DNA of 64,000 nt, taken from positions 1 to 64,000 of the forward strand of contig JAQGMG010000029.1 of assembly GCA_028292485.1 (NCBI GenBank), written 5' to 3'. Below are positions 8,366 to 16,655 of this stretch, one piece after another. Both the position numbers and the translations under genes were made by a program. The stretch's first letter is position 1. Each line of letters opens with the position of its first letter. The notes beneath the pieces were generated by a model. That model was not told the origin of the DNA, did not search any database, and was given only the letters and a program-made list of their open reading frames with translations. Source of the DNA: Rhodocyclales bacterium. Its GTDB lineage: Bacteria; Pseudomonadota; Gammaproteobacteria; Burkholderiales; Rhodocyclaceae.

Positions 8366-8841
8366 CCACGCAGATTCACGAGATCTATATCAAGGCGCCG
8401 CCGGAGTTGATCTGGGAGGCGATCACGCAGCCGGAGTGGACGGCGAAATATGGCTACCGTACCCCGACCGAATACGATCTCAAGCCGGGTGGCAAGTACA
8501 AGGTGCGCTCGACGGAGCCGATGCAGGCGATGGGCTTGCCGATGATCATCATCGATGGCGAGGTGACGGAAGCAAGCCCGCCACGCAAGCTGGTGCACAC
8601 GCTGCGTTTCCTGTTCACCGACGAGAATGCGGCAGAGGGTTTCACGCGCATCACCTGGGAAATCGTGCCGGTGCCAGCCGGGTTCTGCCGACTCACGGTG
8701 ACGCATGAAATGGAAGGCGCGCCGATCATGGCCGCTTCAACATCGAGCAAGGTCGACGATGGTCAGGGCGGTGGCGGCTGGACGTGGATCATCAGCGATC
8801 TGAAGTCCTTGCTGGAGACGGGCAAGTCGCTGGCGGATTGA
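8338..8841 (+). CDS. SRPBCC/AHSA1-family protein
   Basis: 167 aa. The N-terminal pattern IHEIYIKAPPELIWEAITQPEWTAKYGY and the GGWTWIISDLKSLLETGKSL C-terminal helix are typical of AHSA1-type START-fold proteins with a hydrophobic ligand cavity. ATG 8338 is chosen because it begins the conserved strand and lies inside the end of the ArsR gene; an upstream ATG at 8266 would add shadow sequence. ArsR-AHSA1 pairs are common and the ArsR protein is the presumed repressor. Ligand unknown. Confidence 0.85.
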   Translation: MPILEKESLTTQIHEIYIKAPPELIWEAITQPEWTAKYGYRTPTEYDLKPGGKYKVRSTEPMQAMGLPMIIIDGEVTEASPPRKLVHTLRFLFTDENAAEGFTRITWEIVPVPAGFCRLTVTHEMEGAPIMAASTSSKVDDGQGGGGWTWIISDLKSLLETGKSLAD

Positions 8842-8848
8842 CGCGTTT

Positions 8849-8940
8849 GTAGGGTGAAATAACCGGGGGACATTGCACCGGGTTTGCATCATCTTGTCGA
8901 TGCCCATTTGGTGCAATGCGCGTTGCTTATTGCACCCTAC
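8849..8940. repeat. GTAG-headed REPIN, family A, copy 2
   Basis: 92 bp with the same arms as 7615-7710 (GTAGGGTG...ATTGCACC and GGTGCAATGCG...TTGCACCCTAC). It lies directly after the AHSA1 gene. Confidence 0.87.
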
Positions 8941-8953
8941 GTTTGGGGTGTTG

Positions 8954-9042
8954 GTAGGTCGGATGAGCCGCAGGCGTTATCCGAGTTGGGCAGCGACTGC
9001 CTGATTCCAAGTGTCGGATAACGCTTCGCTCATCCGACCTAC
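8954..9042. repeat. GTAG-headed REPIN, family B, copy 2
   Basis: 89 bp with the same arms as 7742-7830. Its CTAC end at 9039-9042 supplies the TAG stop (9041-9039, minus strand) of the DHA2 transporter. Confidence 0.9.
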
Positions 9043-10499
9043 GTTCGATGTGCTGAACGACGGCTTGCGAGTGCGATGGCGAGCGCCACGACGATCAGCG
9101 CTGTTGCGACGGCGAACGTGATGCGCATGCCGTTGGCCACGGCCGCGGGTTGCGCCGTGCTGATGTCGCTCGTCGCCGCTGCGAGGGCGAACACCGCGCC
9201 CATGACGGATGCGCCGGTGATGAGGCCGAGATTGCGCGACAGGTTGAGCATGCCGGAGATGACGCCGCGCTGGCCCGGGCTCACGTCTGCCATGACGGCG
9301 GTATTATTGGCGGTCTGGAACAGCGCGTAGCTGGCGGTGATGATTGCCAGAGGCGTGATGTAGCCGGGGATGCCGAGCGTGATCGGCAGCATGGATAGAA
9401 CGAACGCGCCGACGGCCATGCCTGCCAGCCCGATGAGGGTGATGCGTTGCGCGCCGAAGCGGTCGGCGATGCGACCCGCCGGCACGCCGGTCAGTGCGGC
9501 AACGAGCGGGCCGGCGGACAGGACGAGCCCGACCACAGCGGTGTTGAGCCCGAGTGCACGCGAGAGGTAGAACGGGCCGACGACCAGCGTTGCCATCATC
9601 ACGGTCGACACGAGTGCGCTCATGGCCAGGCTGGCGCTCAGCACGCGATCACGGAACATCGCCGGCCGGATCAGCGGTGCGCTGTTCCGCCCTTCGGCGT
9701 TCTTTTCGGCGAGCACGAAGAGGCCGACGCCGAGCGCGGCTGCCAACAGCAAGGCAATGTTGAGCGGGTCGAAGCTGCCTTTGTTGACTGTCATGGCAAG
9801 TGCATAGGCTGCGAGAGTCAGCGCGAGCAACAACGTGCCCAATTTGTCGAAGCCGATGCGGTCAGTGTTCGGGCGTTGGCGATCAAGCGGCAGGTAGCGA
9901 TACGCGAGCACGAACGTCAGGATGCCCAGCGGTACCTTGACGAGAAAGATGGCGCGCCAGCCGAAGCCGGCGATCAGCAGGCCGCCGAGTGAGGGACCAA
10001 GCGCGGTGCCGATTGCAGACATGGTGCCAAGCAGCCCCATGGCGCTACCGGTCCTGGCCTTCGGCACTGTCTCGCCGACAAGGGCCATGGCCAGCGCCAT
10101 CATGATCGCCGCGCCCAGCCCTTGCAGCGCACGCGCGGCGATCAGCAGCCACAGCGTGGGCGCGACGCCGCACAGGACAGATGCGAGGGTGAACAGGAAG
10201 ATGCCTGCCAGCAGCAGGCGCCGGCGGCCGGTGAGATCGCCGAGTCGCCCGACGCTGACGATCAGCGTGGTGATGGCGAGAAGATAGGCGAGGACGATCC
10301 ACTGCACTTGCTGAAAGGAAGCGTTGAGGGCCTGCGCGAGTGTTGGCAAGCCTACGTTGGCGATGCTGGTGCCGAGGGAGGAGAGCAGCACGGAGAGGGA
10401 TAGCGCGGTGAGTGCCCAGCTGGCTGAGGATGACTGTTTCGCAGCTGGTGCAATGAGCGGCGCGGCGGTTTCATTTGCTTCGATGCGGGTGTTCAACAT
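9039..10499 (-). CDS. MFS drug transporter, DHA2 (EmrB/QacA) type
   Basis: 486 aa from the ATG at 10499; the longer open frame reads through a REP composite upstream and is not credible. About 14 membrane segments. Motif A is GRLGDLTGRRRLLLAGI and motif C-like GPSLGGLLIAGFGWRAIF lies in segment 5, as in DHA2 proton antiporters. It exports a drug or toxic metabolite of unknown identity. A LysR gene reads away from it across 457 bp and is the likely regulator. The stop codon lies in the family-B REPIN. Confidence 0.88.
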   Translation of the reverse strand: MLNTRIEANETAAPLIAPAAKQSSSASWALTALSLSVLLSSLGTSIANVGLPTLAQALNASFQQVQWIVLAYLLAITTLIVSVGRLGDLTGRRRLLLAGIFLFTLASVLCGVAPTLWLLIAARALQGLGAAIMMALAMALVGETVPKARTGSAMGLLGTMSAIGTALGPSLGGLLIAGFGWRAIFLVKVPLGILTFVLAYRYLPLDRQRPNTDRIGFDKLGTLLLALTLAAYALAMTVNKGSFDPLNIALLLAAALGVGLFVLAEKNAEGRNSAPLIRPAMFRDRVLSASLAMSALVSTVMMATLVVGPFYLSRALGLNTAVVGLVLSAGPLVAALTGVPAGRIADRFGAQRITLIGLAGMAVGAFVLSMLPITLGIPGYITPLAIITASYALFQTANNTAVMADVSPGQRGVISGMLNLSRNLGLITGASVMGAVFALAAATSDISTAQPAAVANGMRITFAVATALIVVALAIALASRRSAHRT

Positions 10500-10559
10500 G
10501 GTTTGCTTTCGTATGGGTGCGCAACAAGGTCGTTCAATCAGGCGCCACGGGGTAGATAT

Positions 10560-10794
10560 CGTCATTCCCGCGAAAGCGGGAATCCACTTGGTGGCACGGA
10601 CTAGCATCGCGTAGAAGTGGATTCCCGCTAATGCCCTCTCCCCCAACCCCCGCTCCGCGCCCCACGGTCGGCACTGCATTGCCGACCGGCTGCGCAAGCG
10701 GGTTGCATGCAACCCGAACCCCTTGCTTCGCCCCTCAAGCGGGAGAGGGGAGCGTCGTGCAGCTTCGCTGACTGTAAAGATGGCGGGAATGACG
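10560..10794. repeat. REP doublet with a second repeat nested in its right arm
   Basis: Left arm CGTCATTCCCGCGAAAGCGG and right arm GTGGATTCCCGC form a REPIN, but the right arm is interrupted. After ATTCCCGC comes a CCCTCTCCCCCAACCCC...GGGAGAGGGGAGCG element and then GGCGGGAATGACGG resumes and closes the hairpin. The same nesting is seen at 42987-43124. This composite fills most of the gene-free stretch 10500-10956. Confidence 0.75.
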
Positions 10795-10956
10795 GGTTCG
10801 GGAGTCCAGTCGAGCAGTGCCTTGTCTCGGAAGCGATATGGCATCGGCTTCTGTTACAAGCGTAGCCCTCTGCCACACATGGCGGAAGACGCAGCATTTG
10901 CACTTTGTTCGTGCGTTTAGCGCCATGTCACGATCAAGCAGTGCTATCGTCGATGC

Positions 10957-11871
10957 ATGTCGATACCCGATCTGAACTTGCTGGTTACGCTGGACGTATT
11001 GCTTGCTGAAGGCAGTGTCGCGCGCGCCGCACGGCGCCTGCGGCTAAGTCCGTCGGCGATGAGCCGGGCGTTGGCGCGCTTGCGTGAAACGACCGGAGAC
11101 CCACTGCTGGTGCGGGCCGGGCGCGGCCTCGTGCCGACGCCGCGTGCGCTGGAACTGCGCGAGCAGGTCAGCCAGCTGGTGCAGGACGGCGCAGCGGTTT
11201 TGCGCCCGGTGGAAGCGCTCGATCTTGCACAGCTGGTGCGGACTTTCACGCTGCGCACCAGCGAGGGCTTCGTGGAGAACTTCGGACCGGGGCTGATCGC
11301 CCGCGTTGGCGAAGAAGCGCCTAGCGTGCGGCTGTGCTTCGTGCAGAAGCCCGACAAGGACAGTGCGCCACTGCGCGACGGACTCGTCGATCTGGAAACG
11401 GGCGTCGTGGGGAAGACGGCTGCGCCGGAGTTGCGCGTGCAGGCATTGTTCCGTGATCGCTTCATCGGTGTCGTGCGGGCGGGGCATCCGCTGAGCAAGG
11501 GCAGGATGACACCTGCTCGTTACGCGGCCGGCCGGCACATCAGTGTCTCGCGGCTGGACCGGGGCCTGGATCGAGGGCGGATTGACGAGGCCCTGAGTGC
11601 GCTCGGCCTCGAGCGGGAAATCGCCACGAGCGTCGGCGGTTTTGCGACCGCGCTGGCACTCGCGCGGGCGTCCGATCTGATCGCCAGCGTTCCCGAACGT
11701 CATACCGGAATCCTGCGCGAAGGCATGCATGACTTCGCCCTGCCGTTCGCCATGCCGGAGATCACGGTTTCAATGCTGTGGCATCCACGGCAGGACGCCG
11801 ACCCCGCGCATCGCTGGCTACGCGGCCTCGTTCGCGAGATCTGTGCGGGAGAGGTGAAAGCTGCGGGTTGA
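10957..11871 (+). CDS. LysR-family transcriptional regulator
   Basis: 304 aa. The N-terminal HTH (about 5-62: LLVTLDVLLAEGSVARAARRLRLSPSAMSRALARLR) is followed by a LysR substrate-binding domain (about 90-295). It starts at ATG 10957 just after an AT-poor leader and diverges from the DHA2 exporter, which it most likely controls in response to an exported compound. The effector is unknown. Confidence 0.88.
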   Translation: MSIPDLNLLVTLDVLLAEGSVARAARRLRLSPSAMSRALARLRETTGDPLLVRAGRGLVPTPRALELREQVSQLVQDGAAVLRPVEALDLAQLVRTFTLRTSEGFVENFGPGLIARVGEEAPSVRLCFVQKPDKDSAPLRDGLVDLETGVVGKTAAPELRVQALFRDRFIGVVRAGHPLSKGRMTPARYAAGRHISVSRLDRGLDRGRIDEALSALGLEREIATSVGGFATALALARASDLIASVPERHTGILREGMHDFALPFAMPEITVSMLWHPRQDADPAHRWLRGLVREICAGEVKAAG

Positions 11872-11971
11872 AGAAGCAACGGGTTGAAGCAGCAACCTCG
11901 TCGAACCTCTCATGCGCAGCGTGTTCGAAGCACTACTGGTTGCCGGAAAGTTGCAAAAAAGGAAGACGCCC

Positions 11972-12244
11972 ATGTGCAGGAACATCAAGACCCTCTTCAA
12001 TTTCGCGCCGCCTGCGACGGACGCTGAAATACGCGATGCATCGCTACAGTTCGTGCGAAAGCTCAGCGGTTTCACCGTGCCGTCGAAGCAGAATACCGAG
12101 GCGTTCGAGCGCGCGGTGGAGCAGATTGCGGCTACGGCGCGCGAGCTGATCGATTCGCTGGTGACGAATGCCGAGCCGCGCTATCGCGAAGTGGAGGCAG
12201 CGAAGGCCAAGGCGCGCTCGGCGGCGAGATTCGGTGCGCGCTAG
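11972..12244 (+). CDS. DUF2277 family protein
   Basis: 90 aa. The start is the ATG at 11972 (MCRNIKTLFNFAPPATD), preceded by AAAAAGGAAGA; that N-terminus is the family signature, together with SLQFVRKLSGFTVPS. DUF2277 proteins are small conserved helical proteins with no known function. An upstream in-frame ATG at 11912 lacks a ribosome site. The 212 bp that follow hold nothing I recognise. Confidence 0.85.
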   Translation: MCRNIKTLFNFAPPATDAEIRDASLQFVRKLSGFTVPSKQNTEAFERAVEQIAATARELIDSLVTNAEPRYREVEAAKAKARSAARFGAR

Positions 12245-12456
12245 AGCCTTGCGCCTGCGGTGTGTCGCCCGCTTTGTCTGCAGCTTCGCATTTGCGCTTC
12301 GCAGGCCCACTGTCGGCGCGATTAATTCAGAATACATAGAAAAACTTCTGTGATATTGCTACGACCAATTGTAGTGAGCTCGTCCACCCGTAGCGGTGCG
12401 CTGTGCATGCCGGATGCGAGCGCCCGATCACCCCTTGCTCCAGCCCCGAGGGCCTC

Positions 12457-12723
12457 ATGCGTACAGCTCTGTTCCTGATTGCCGGCTTGCTGCTGCTGAC
12501 CGCGTTCTTCATCGTCGGCAAACTGTTCTCGGCGAACTATCCCGAGGCATTGCGCGTGGTAACGATTGCCTTCGTCGCGCTATGGGCTGCAATCACGGGC
12601 TTCAATATGTGGGTGGGTGTCAATCGTGCGGGCTATGGTGCGATGGAGGAGTTGCCGATCTTCCTCATGCTTTTCGGCGTGCCGGCCATCGTTGCCATTC
12701 TCCTCAAGTGGAAAGCATTCTGA
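12457..12723 (+). CDS. Small membrane protein, unknown
   Basis: 88 aa with three hydrophobic stretches (about 3-22, 35-52, 66-84), hence probably inner-membrane. ATG 12457 (MRTALFLIAGLLLL) begins directly with the first segment. It is followed within 20 bp by a GNAT gene, suggesting one transcript. I do not recognise the family. Confidence 0.6.
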   Translation: MRTALFLIAGLLLLTAFFIVGKLFSANYPEALRVVTIAFVALWAAITGFNMWVGVNRAGYGAMEELPIFLMLFGVPAIVAILLKWKAF

Positions 12724-12738
12724 TGAGTGAGGCCTGCG

Positions 12739-13215
12739 GTGATTGGTGATCTGCAGATCGAGCTGGCAAGTCTCACCGATGCGGTGAGCATTGCGGACAT
12801 GTCGCGCTCGGAGATCGAATACGGCCTGCCTTGGGGCTGGACGGCCGCGCGCGTCGCACGGGTGATGCGTGATCCGACAGTGAATGTTGCGGTCGTGCGC
12901 AGGGGCGGCAGCCTCGCGGCCTTTGGCATCATGACGTATGGCGAGGAGCGTGCTCATCTCATGCTCTTCGCGGTACATGCTGCACATCGTCGCGCAGGCA
13001 TTGGCAGTGCGCTGCTGGCCTGGCTGGAAGCCGTGGCTCGCGCCGCCGGCATCGTTACCATTACTGCCGAGGCACGGCTCGACAATGCAAGCGGCATAGC
13101 CTTCTATCGGAGCAACGGGTACCTCCAGATCGCGAAGGTTGCGAAGATGTACCACGGCGAGCTGGATGGCGTGAAACTGCAGAAGCGCTTTTACGTCGAT
13201 CAGTCCTTGACCTGA
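12739..13215 (+). CDS. GNAT-family N-acetyltransferase
   Basis: About 158 aa. The acetyl-CoA loop AAHRRAGIGSALLAWLE (motif A, R/Q-x-x-G-x-G/A) and SGIAFYRSNGY (motif B) are clear. GTG 12739 is preferred since GAGG lies six bases upstream; GTG 12727 is possible. The acceptor substrate is unknown. Its 3' end overlaps the convergent LysR gene by 16 bp. Confidence 0.83.
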   Translation: MIGDLQIELASLTDAVSIADMSRSEIEYGLPWGWTAARVARVMRDPTVNVAVVRRGGSLAAFGIMTYGEERAHLMLFAVHAAHRRAGIGSALLAWLEAVARAAGIVTITAEARLDNASGIAFYRSNGYLQIAKVAKMYHGELDGVKLQKRFYVDQSLT

Positions 13216-14183
13216 GCGGGGGCAAGCGTTGTCGGCTTCTTGCTGATGACGTCTGCATCGGTGGCGTGCGCGTAGGCGAGCAGCTGCGGCACGTATTCCA
13301 GCAATGCGTCGATGGCGACGCGGGTCTTTGCGGGCAAGTGGCGGGTGTGCGGCCACACCGCATGGATCGGGTTGGGGCGCGTGATTTCGCCGCCGAACAC
13401 CACCACGAGCTTGCCGCTGCGCAAGTGCTCCTTCACCAGCCAGCACGGCAGCCACACCAGCCCGACGCCGGCCAGTGCGGCGTCGAGGATGGCCTGCAGA
13501 TCGTCGACACGGATGCGGCTCTTCACGCGTGCCGCGCGCAACGTGCCGGTTTCGTCTGTGAGCACCCACGGCACTTCGCCTTGACCCTGTTTGTAAACAA
13601 CGCCGCTGTGTTCGCTCAGTGCGTCGATGCTCGTCGGTGTGCCGTGGCGTTGTAGATATTCCGGCGCGGTGCAGATCACCATGCGCATGCTGCCGAGCTT
13701 GCGCGCCGACAGGCTGCTCGAATCCGGTAGCGCGCCAATGCGCACGCCCAGGTCGTAGCCCTCGCCGACGAGATCGATGACGCTGTCGGTAAATGTCATA
13801 TCAATATCGAGCCGCGCAAAGCGCGTGGTGAGCTGCAGCAGACAGGGGGCGACGCACATGCGGCCGAACACCACCGGCGCGGTGACACGCAGGCGGCCAA
13901 CGGGCTCGCGCCGCCCGGCATCCAGTGCGCCTTCGGCAGCGTCGATTTCGGCCAGCGCACGTGCGCAGCGCTCGTAGTAGGCCAGCCCATCTTCCGTGAG
14001 TGTCTGCGTGCGCGTCGTGCGGTGAAACAGCCGCGTGCCGAGGCGTTGCTCGAGCCGCGCGATGTTCTTGGCGATGGCTGAGCGCGTTACGCCGAGTCGC
14101 GAGGCGGCGAGCGCAAAGCTGCCCGCGTCGACGGCCTGCACGAAAACGTCGATGCCGGTGAGGCGGTCAGGTGCTGTGGTCAT
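13200..14183 (-). CDS. LysR-family transcriptional regulator
   Basis: 327 aa from the ATG at 14183 (MTTAPDRLTGIDVFVQAVDAG); the open frame extends upstream into the promoter region and is not used. HTH about 8-65, substrate-binding domain about 95-300. It diverges from the dehydrogenase gene at 14322; the 138 bp between contain TTGATCAA (about 14189-14196), a dyad that could serve as its operator. It probably controls the dehydrogenase. Confidence 0.87.
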   Translation of the reverse strand: MTTAPDRLTGIDVFVQAVDAGSFALAASRLGVTRSAIAKNIARLEQRLGTRLFHRTTRTQTLTEDGLAYYERCARALAEIDAAEGALDAGRREPVGRLRVTAPVVFGRMCVAPCLLQLTTRFARLDIDMTFTDSVIDLVGEGYDLGVRIGALPDSSSLSARKLGSMRMVICTAPEYLQRHGTPTSIDALSEHSGVVYKQGQGEVPWVLTDETGTLRAARVKSRIRVDDLQAILDAALAGVGLVWLPCWLVKEHLRSGKLVVVFGGEITRPNPIHAVWPHTRHLPAKTRVAIDALLEYVPQLLAYAHATDADVISKKPTTLAPAQVKD

Positions 14184-14321
14184 AAGTGATTGATCAAGTT
14201 CTATTGGTGCCCAGCAGGAAACAGTTGGTGTGCGAATATGCGCCACTAGAGACAAATTGTGCCAGATAAGCTGAGTTAAGTCGCAACACGTGACCCACAG
14301 CCCTCTACAAGGAGTCTCACC

Positions 14322-15335
14322 ATGAAGGCCTATCGCATCACGCCCGGAGCCGGGCTGCAAAGTCTCGAACGCGTTGAATTGAAGTCGGCCCCGCTCGCCG
14401 CACGTGAAGTACGCGTTCGCATTCGCGCTGTTTCGCTGAACTACCGCGACCTGATGATTGCCACTGGCAGTTATCCCTTGCCTGCGGGCTTCTCGCCCAT
14501 CGCAGCGTCGGACGGTGCGGGCGATGTGCTCGAAGTCGGCAGTGCCGTGCGCGATTTCAAGGTCGGCGATCGCGTCGTCACGACCTTCTTCCAGACATGG
14601 CCCTCGGGCGAGCGGCCGGCTAATTCCGGGCACCTCGCACTGGGCGGAGCCATCGATGGCGTGCTTGCAGAAGAAGTGGTGTTGTCGCAGCACGGTCTCT
14701 TACCGATCCCCGCACACCTGGACTACCTCGAAGCCGCCACCTTGCCGGTCGCGGCCGTGACCGCCTGGACCAGCCTGTTCGTCGCCGGGCGCGCGCAGCC
14801 CGGCAATACGGCATTGCTGCTCGGGACGGGCGGCGTATCGATCTGGGCGCTGCAGGTGGCGAAGGCGGCGGGGCTGCGCACGGTGATTACTTCGTCCAGC
14901 GACGAAAAGCTCGAACGTGCGCGCGGCCTCGGTGCCGATGAGACGATCAACTACCGTACTCATCCGGCATGGGAGCAAGAGGTGCTGCGTCTGACGCAGG
15001 GCGAGGGCGCCCATGTCACTGTCGAGGTGGGCGGCGCGGGCACGCTAGCGCGTTCGGTAGCGGCGACGCGCGCTGGCGGCACGATTGCACTGGTGGGTGT
15101 GCTGACGGGGGTGGCCGCAGACTTCAATCCCTTTCCGCTGCTGTTCGGCGCGAAGTCCCTGACCGGTATTCTGGTCGGCAGTCGCGAGCATCAGGCACAG
15201 CTGCAGCGTCTCGTGGAAACGAAGCAGATCAGGCCGGTAATCGACCGTGTATTCAGTTTCGCCGAAACGCCGGCGGCCTATGCTCACCTGCAGTCAGGGC
15301 AGCATTTCGGCAAGCTGGTTATTGCGATGGGCTGA
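14322..15335 (+). CDS. MDR-family NAD(P)-dependent dehydrogenase, quinone-reductase-like
   Basis: 337 aa. GroES-like N-terminus with SLNYRDLMIATGSYP; cofactor fold with LLGTGGVSIWALQVAKAAG (about 167-185). The catalytic-zinc ligands of classical alcohol dehydrogenases and the four-Cys structural-zinc lobe are absent, so it is a zinc-independent QOR-type reductase. CAAGGAG precedes the ATG. It diverges from a LysR gene. Substrate unknown. Confidence 0.87.
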   Translation: MKAYRITPGAGLQSLERVELKSAPLAAREVRVRIRAVSLNYRDLMIATGSYPLPAGFSPIAASDGAGDVLEVGSAVRDFKVGDRVVTTFFQTWPSGERPANSGHLALGGAIDGVLAEEVVLSQHGLLPIPAHLDYLEAATLPVAAVTAWTSLFVAGRAQPGNTALLLGTGGVSIWALQVAKAAGLRTVITSSSDEKLERARGLGADETINYRTHPAWEQEVLRLTQGEGAHVTVEVGGAGTLARSVAATRAGGTIALVGVLTGVAADFNPFPLLFGAKSLTGILVGSREHQAQLQRLVETKQIRPVIDRVFSFAETPAAYAHLQSGQHFGKLVIAMG

Positions 15336-15409
15336 TAGGGCGTTGCAGGAAAGGTGCGGCGCCATTCGCACAGAACTGTGCTGTGCGGGTGCCCCGGAAG
15401 AGCCTTCCG

Positions 15410-16631
15410 CTACTGCAAGTCCTCAGGCGTCACTTGTGCGCTCTCACTAGCCTCGGCCAATGCAATCCATGCATCCAGGCCGCCGGCAAGCGGACGTACT
15501 CGCGTGAAACCGGCCTCGCGCAGCTGGCGCGCTGCGTGGGCTGCAGAGGCTTCATTGGGACAGCTGCAGTAAAAGACGATCAGGTGATCGCGCGGCAGAT
15601 GTGCCAGTAGCTGGCGTACATCTGCGAGCTCGGCCTCGAGTGCGCCGGGTATGCGGCGCAGATCTTCCTGTCGCGCCGTCAGCGAGCGTACGTCGACAAT
15701 GACGGGCGCATTGCCGCTGCCGATCAAGCCATGCAATTCTTCGACACCGATGCGGTGGTCGCGCACGAAGCGCACGAGGCGTTGGCGCTCGATCCAGCGC
15801 CAGGCGATGTAGAGCGCCAGCAGCCCTGCGATGAGAAGGATGGCGACGCCGCCGATGCTCGACAAGGCCTGGATGAAGCTGTCTACCTGACGATGCAGCA
15901 ACATGCCGCCACCGATTGCGAGGCCGGCCCATAAGGTGGTGCCGATCGCGTCGAAGAATATGAAGCGCAAGGCCTAGGGCGTGTTCGCAGTAGGCGGGCG
16001 GATCGCGTTGAGGCCTCTGGCTTGCGGAACAAGGCGCACGACGCATGTGTGGAGTGGGCCTCCACACAAGGAGTGCAACGCAGTGCCGCGAGCCAGAGGC
16101 CTCAACCCGGAGGGCTGCCACGAAATGGGCGCAGCGCTGCGTTGCAGCTCCTCGTCAGGGGGCCACCCTGCCGTCGTCGCCACGCCTTGCCCTGCGCCCA
16201 TTTCGTGGCAGCGCGACCGTCCGCCTACTGCGAACACGCCCTGGATTCGTAGCGCCGGCTAGCGGCGAGGACAGCAGCGAGAGGCCTGGTACGAAGCGCG
16301 CAATGAGCAGCGAAGGGGCTCCCCAGCGTGTGAAAATGTTTTCGGTGCGACGCACGCAGGCGTCGGGCGAGATGCTGATGCGACACATTATCCCGAGAAT
16401 GAGAATGCCATAACGCCTGCCAGCCAGGTACCAGATGAAATTGGCAATACCCGATCCCAGCACCGCAAGGATCAGCGCAGCGCCCGCAGACAAGTGCCCA
16501 TCGACAGAGAGTGCACCGGCCACCATGAGCGTAGGTACGGACGGTATTGGCGCGCCGAGTTGGGTGACGAGTACCTGCAGAAAGACCAGCAGCGGGCCGT
16601 ACTGATCGAAGAGCGCTATGAGTTCCTGCAA
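15410..16631 (-). pseudogene. DedA membrane protein fused to rhodanese, split by a MITE
   Basis: The 5' part (16631 down to 16243) encodes the DedA/SNARE-associated N-terminal half, ending ARFVPGLSLLSSPLAGAT. The 3' part (about 15972 down to 15410) resumes with LRFIFFDAIGTTLWAGLA, the next conserved DedA segment, and continues into a rhodanese domain with VFYCSCPNEASA (active-site Cys). This DedA-rhodanese architecture exists as an intact single protein in other proteobacteria. A 267-bp MITE (15976-16242) separates the halves and brings frame changes and stops. The upstream open frame reads on into the MITE. The gene is probably inactive, unless truncated DedA or internally started rhodanese is made. 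Confidence 0.85.
15976..16242. mobile_element. MITE with 22-bp perfect terminal inverted repeats
   Basis: Termini AGGGCGTGTTCGCAGTAGGC(GG) at 15976-15997 and its exact reverse complement at 16221-16242. Inside are two further stem-loops: GTTGAGGCCTCTGGCT paired with AGCCAGAGGCCTCAAC, and GCTGCCACGAAATGGGCGCA paired with TGCGCCCATTTCGTGGCAGC. No transposase is encoded and no clear target duplication is visible. It is inserted in the DedA-rhodanese gene. Confidence 0.88.
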
Positions 16632-16655
16632 GGCCTGTCCCCGATGTGCGATGCG

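Noticed and set aside
10500-10844. N-terminal extension of the DHA2 transporter
   Set aside because: It translates REP and nested repeat sequence and precedes the normal hydrophilic start of the family.
15960-16260. Several small open frames inside the MITE
   Set aside because: They arise in all frames of a palindromic element with no homology to transposases.
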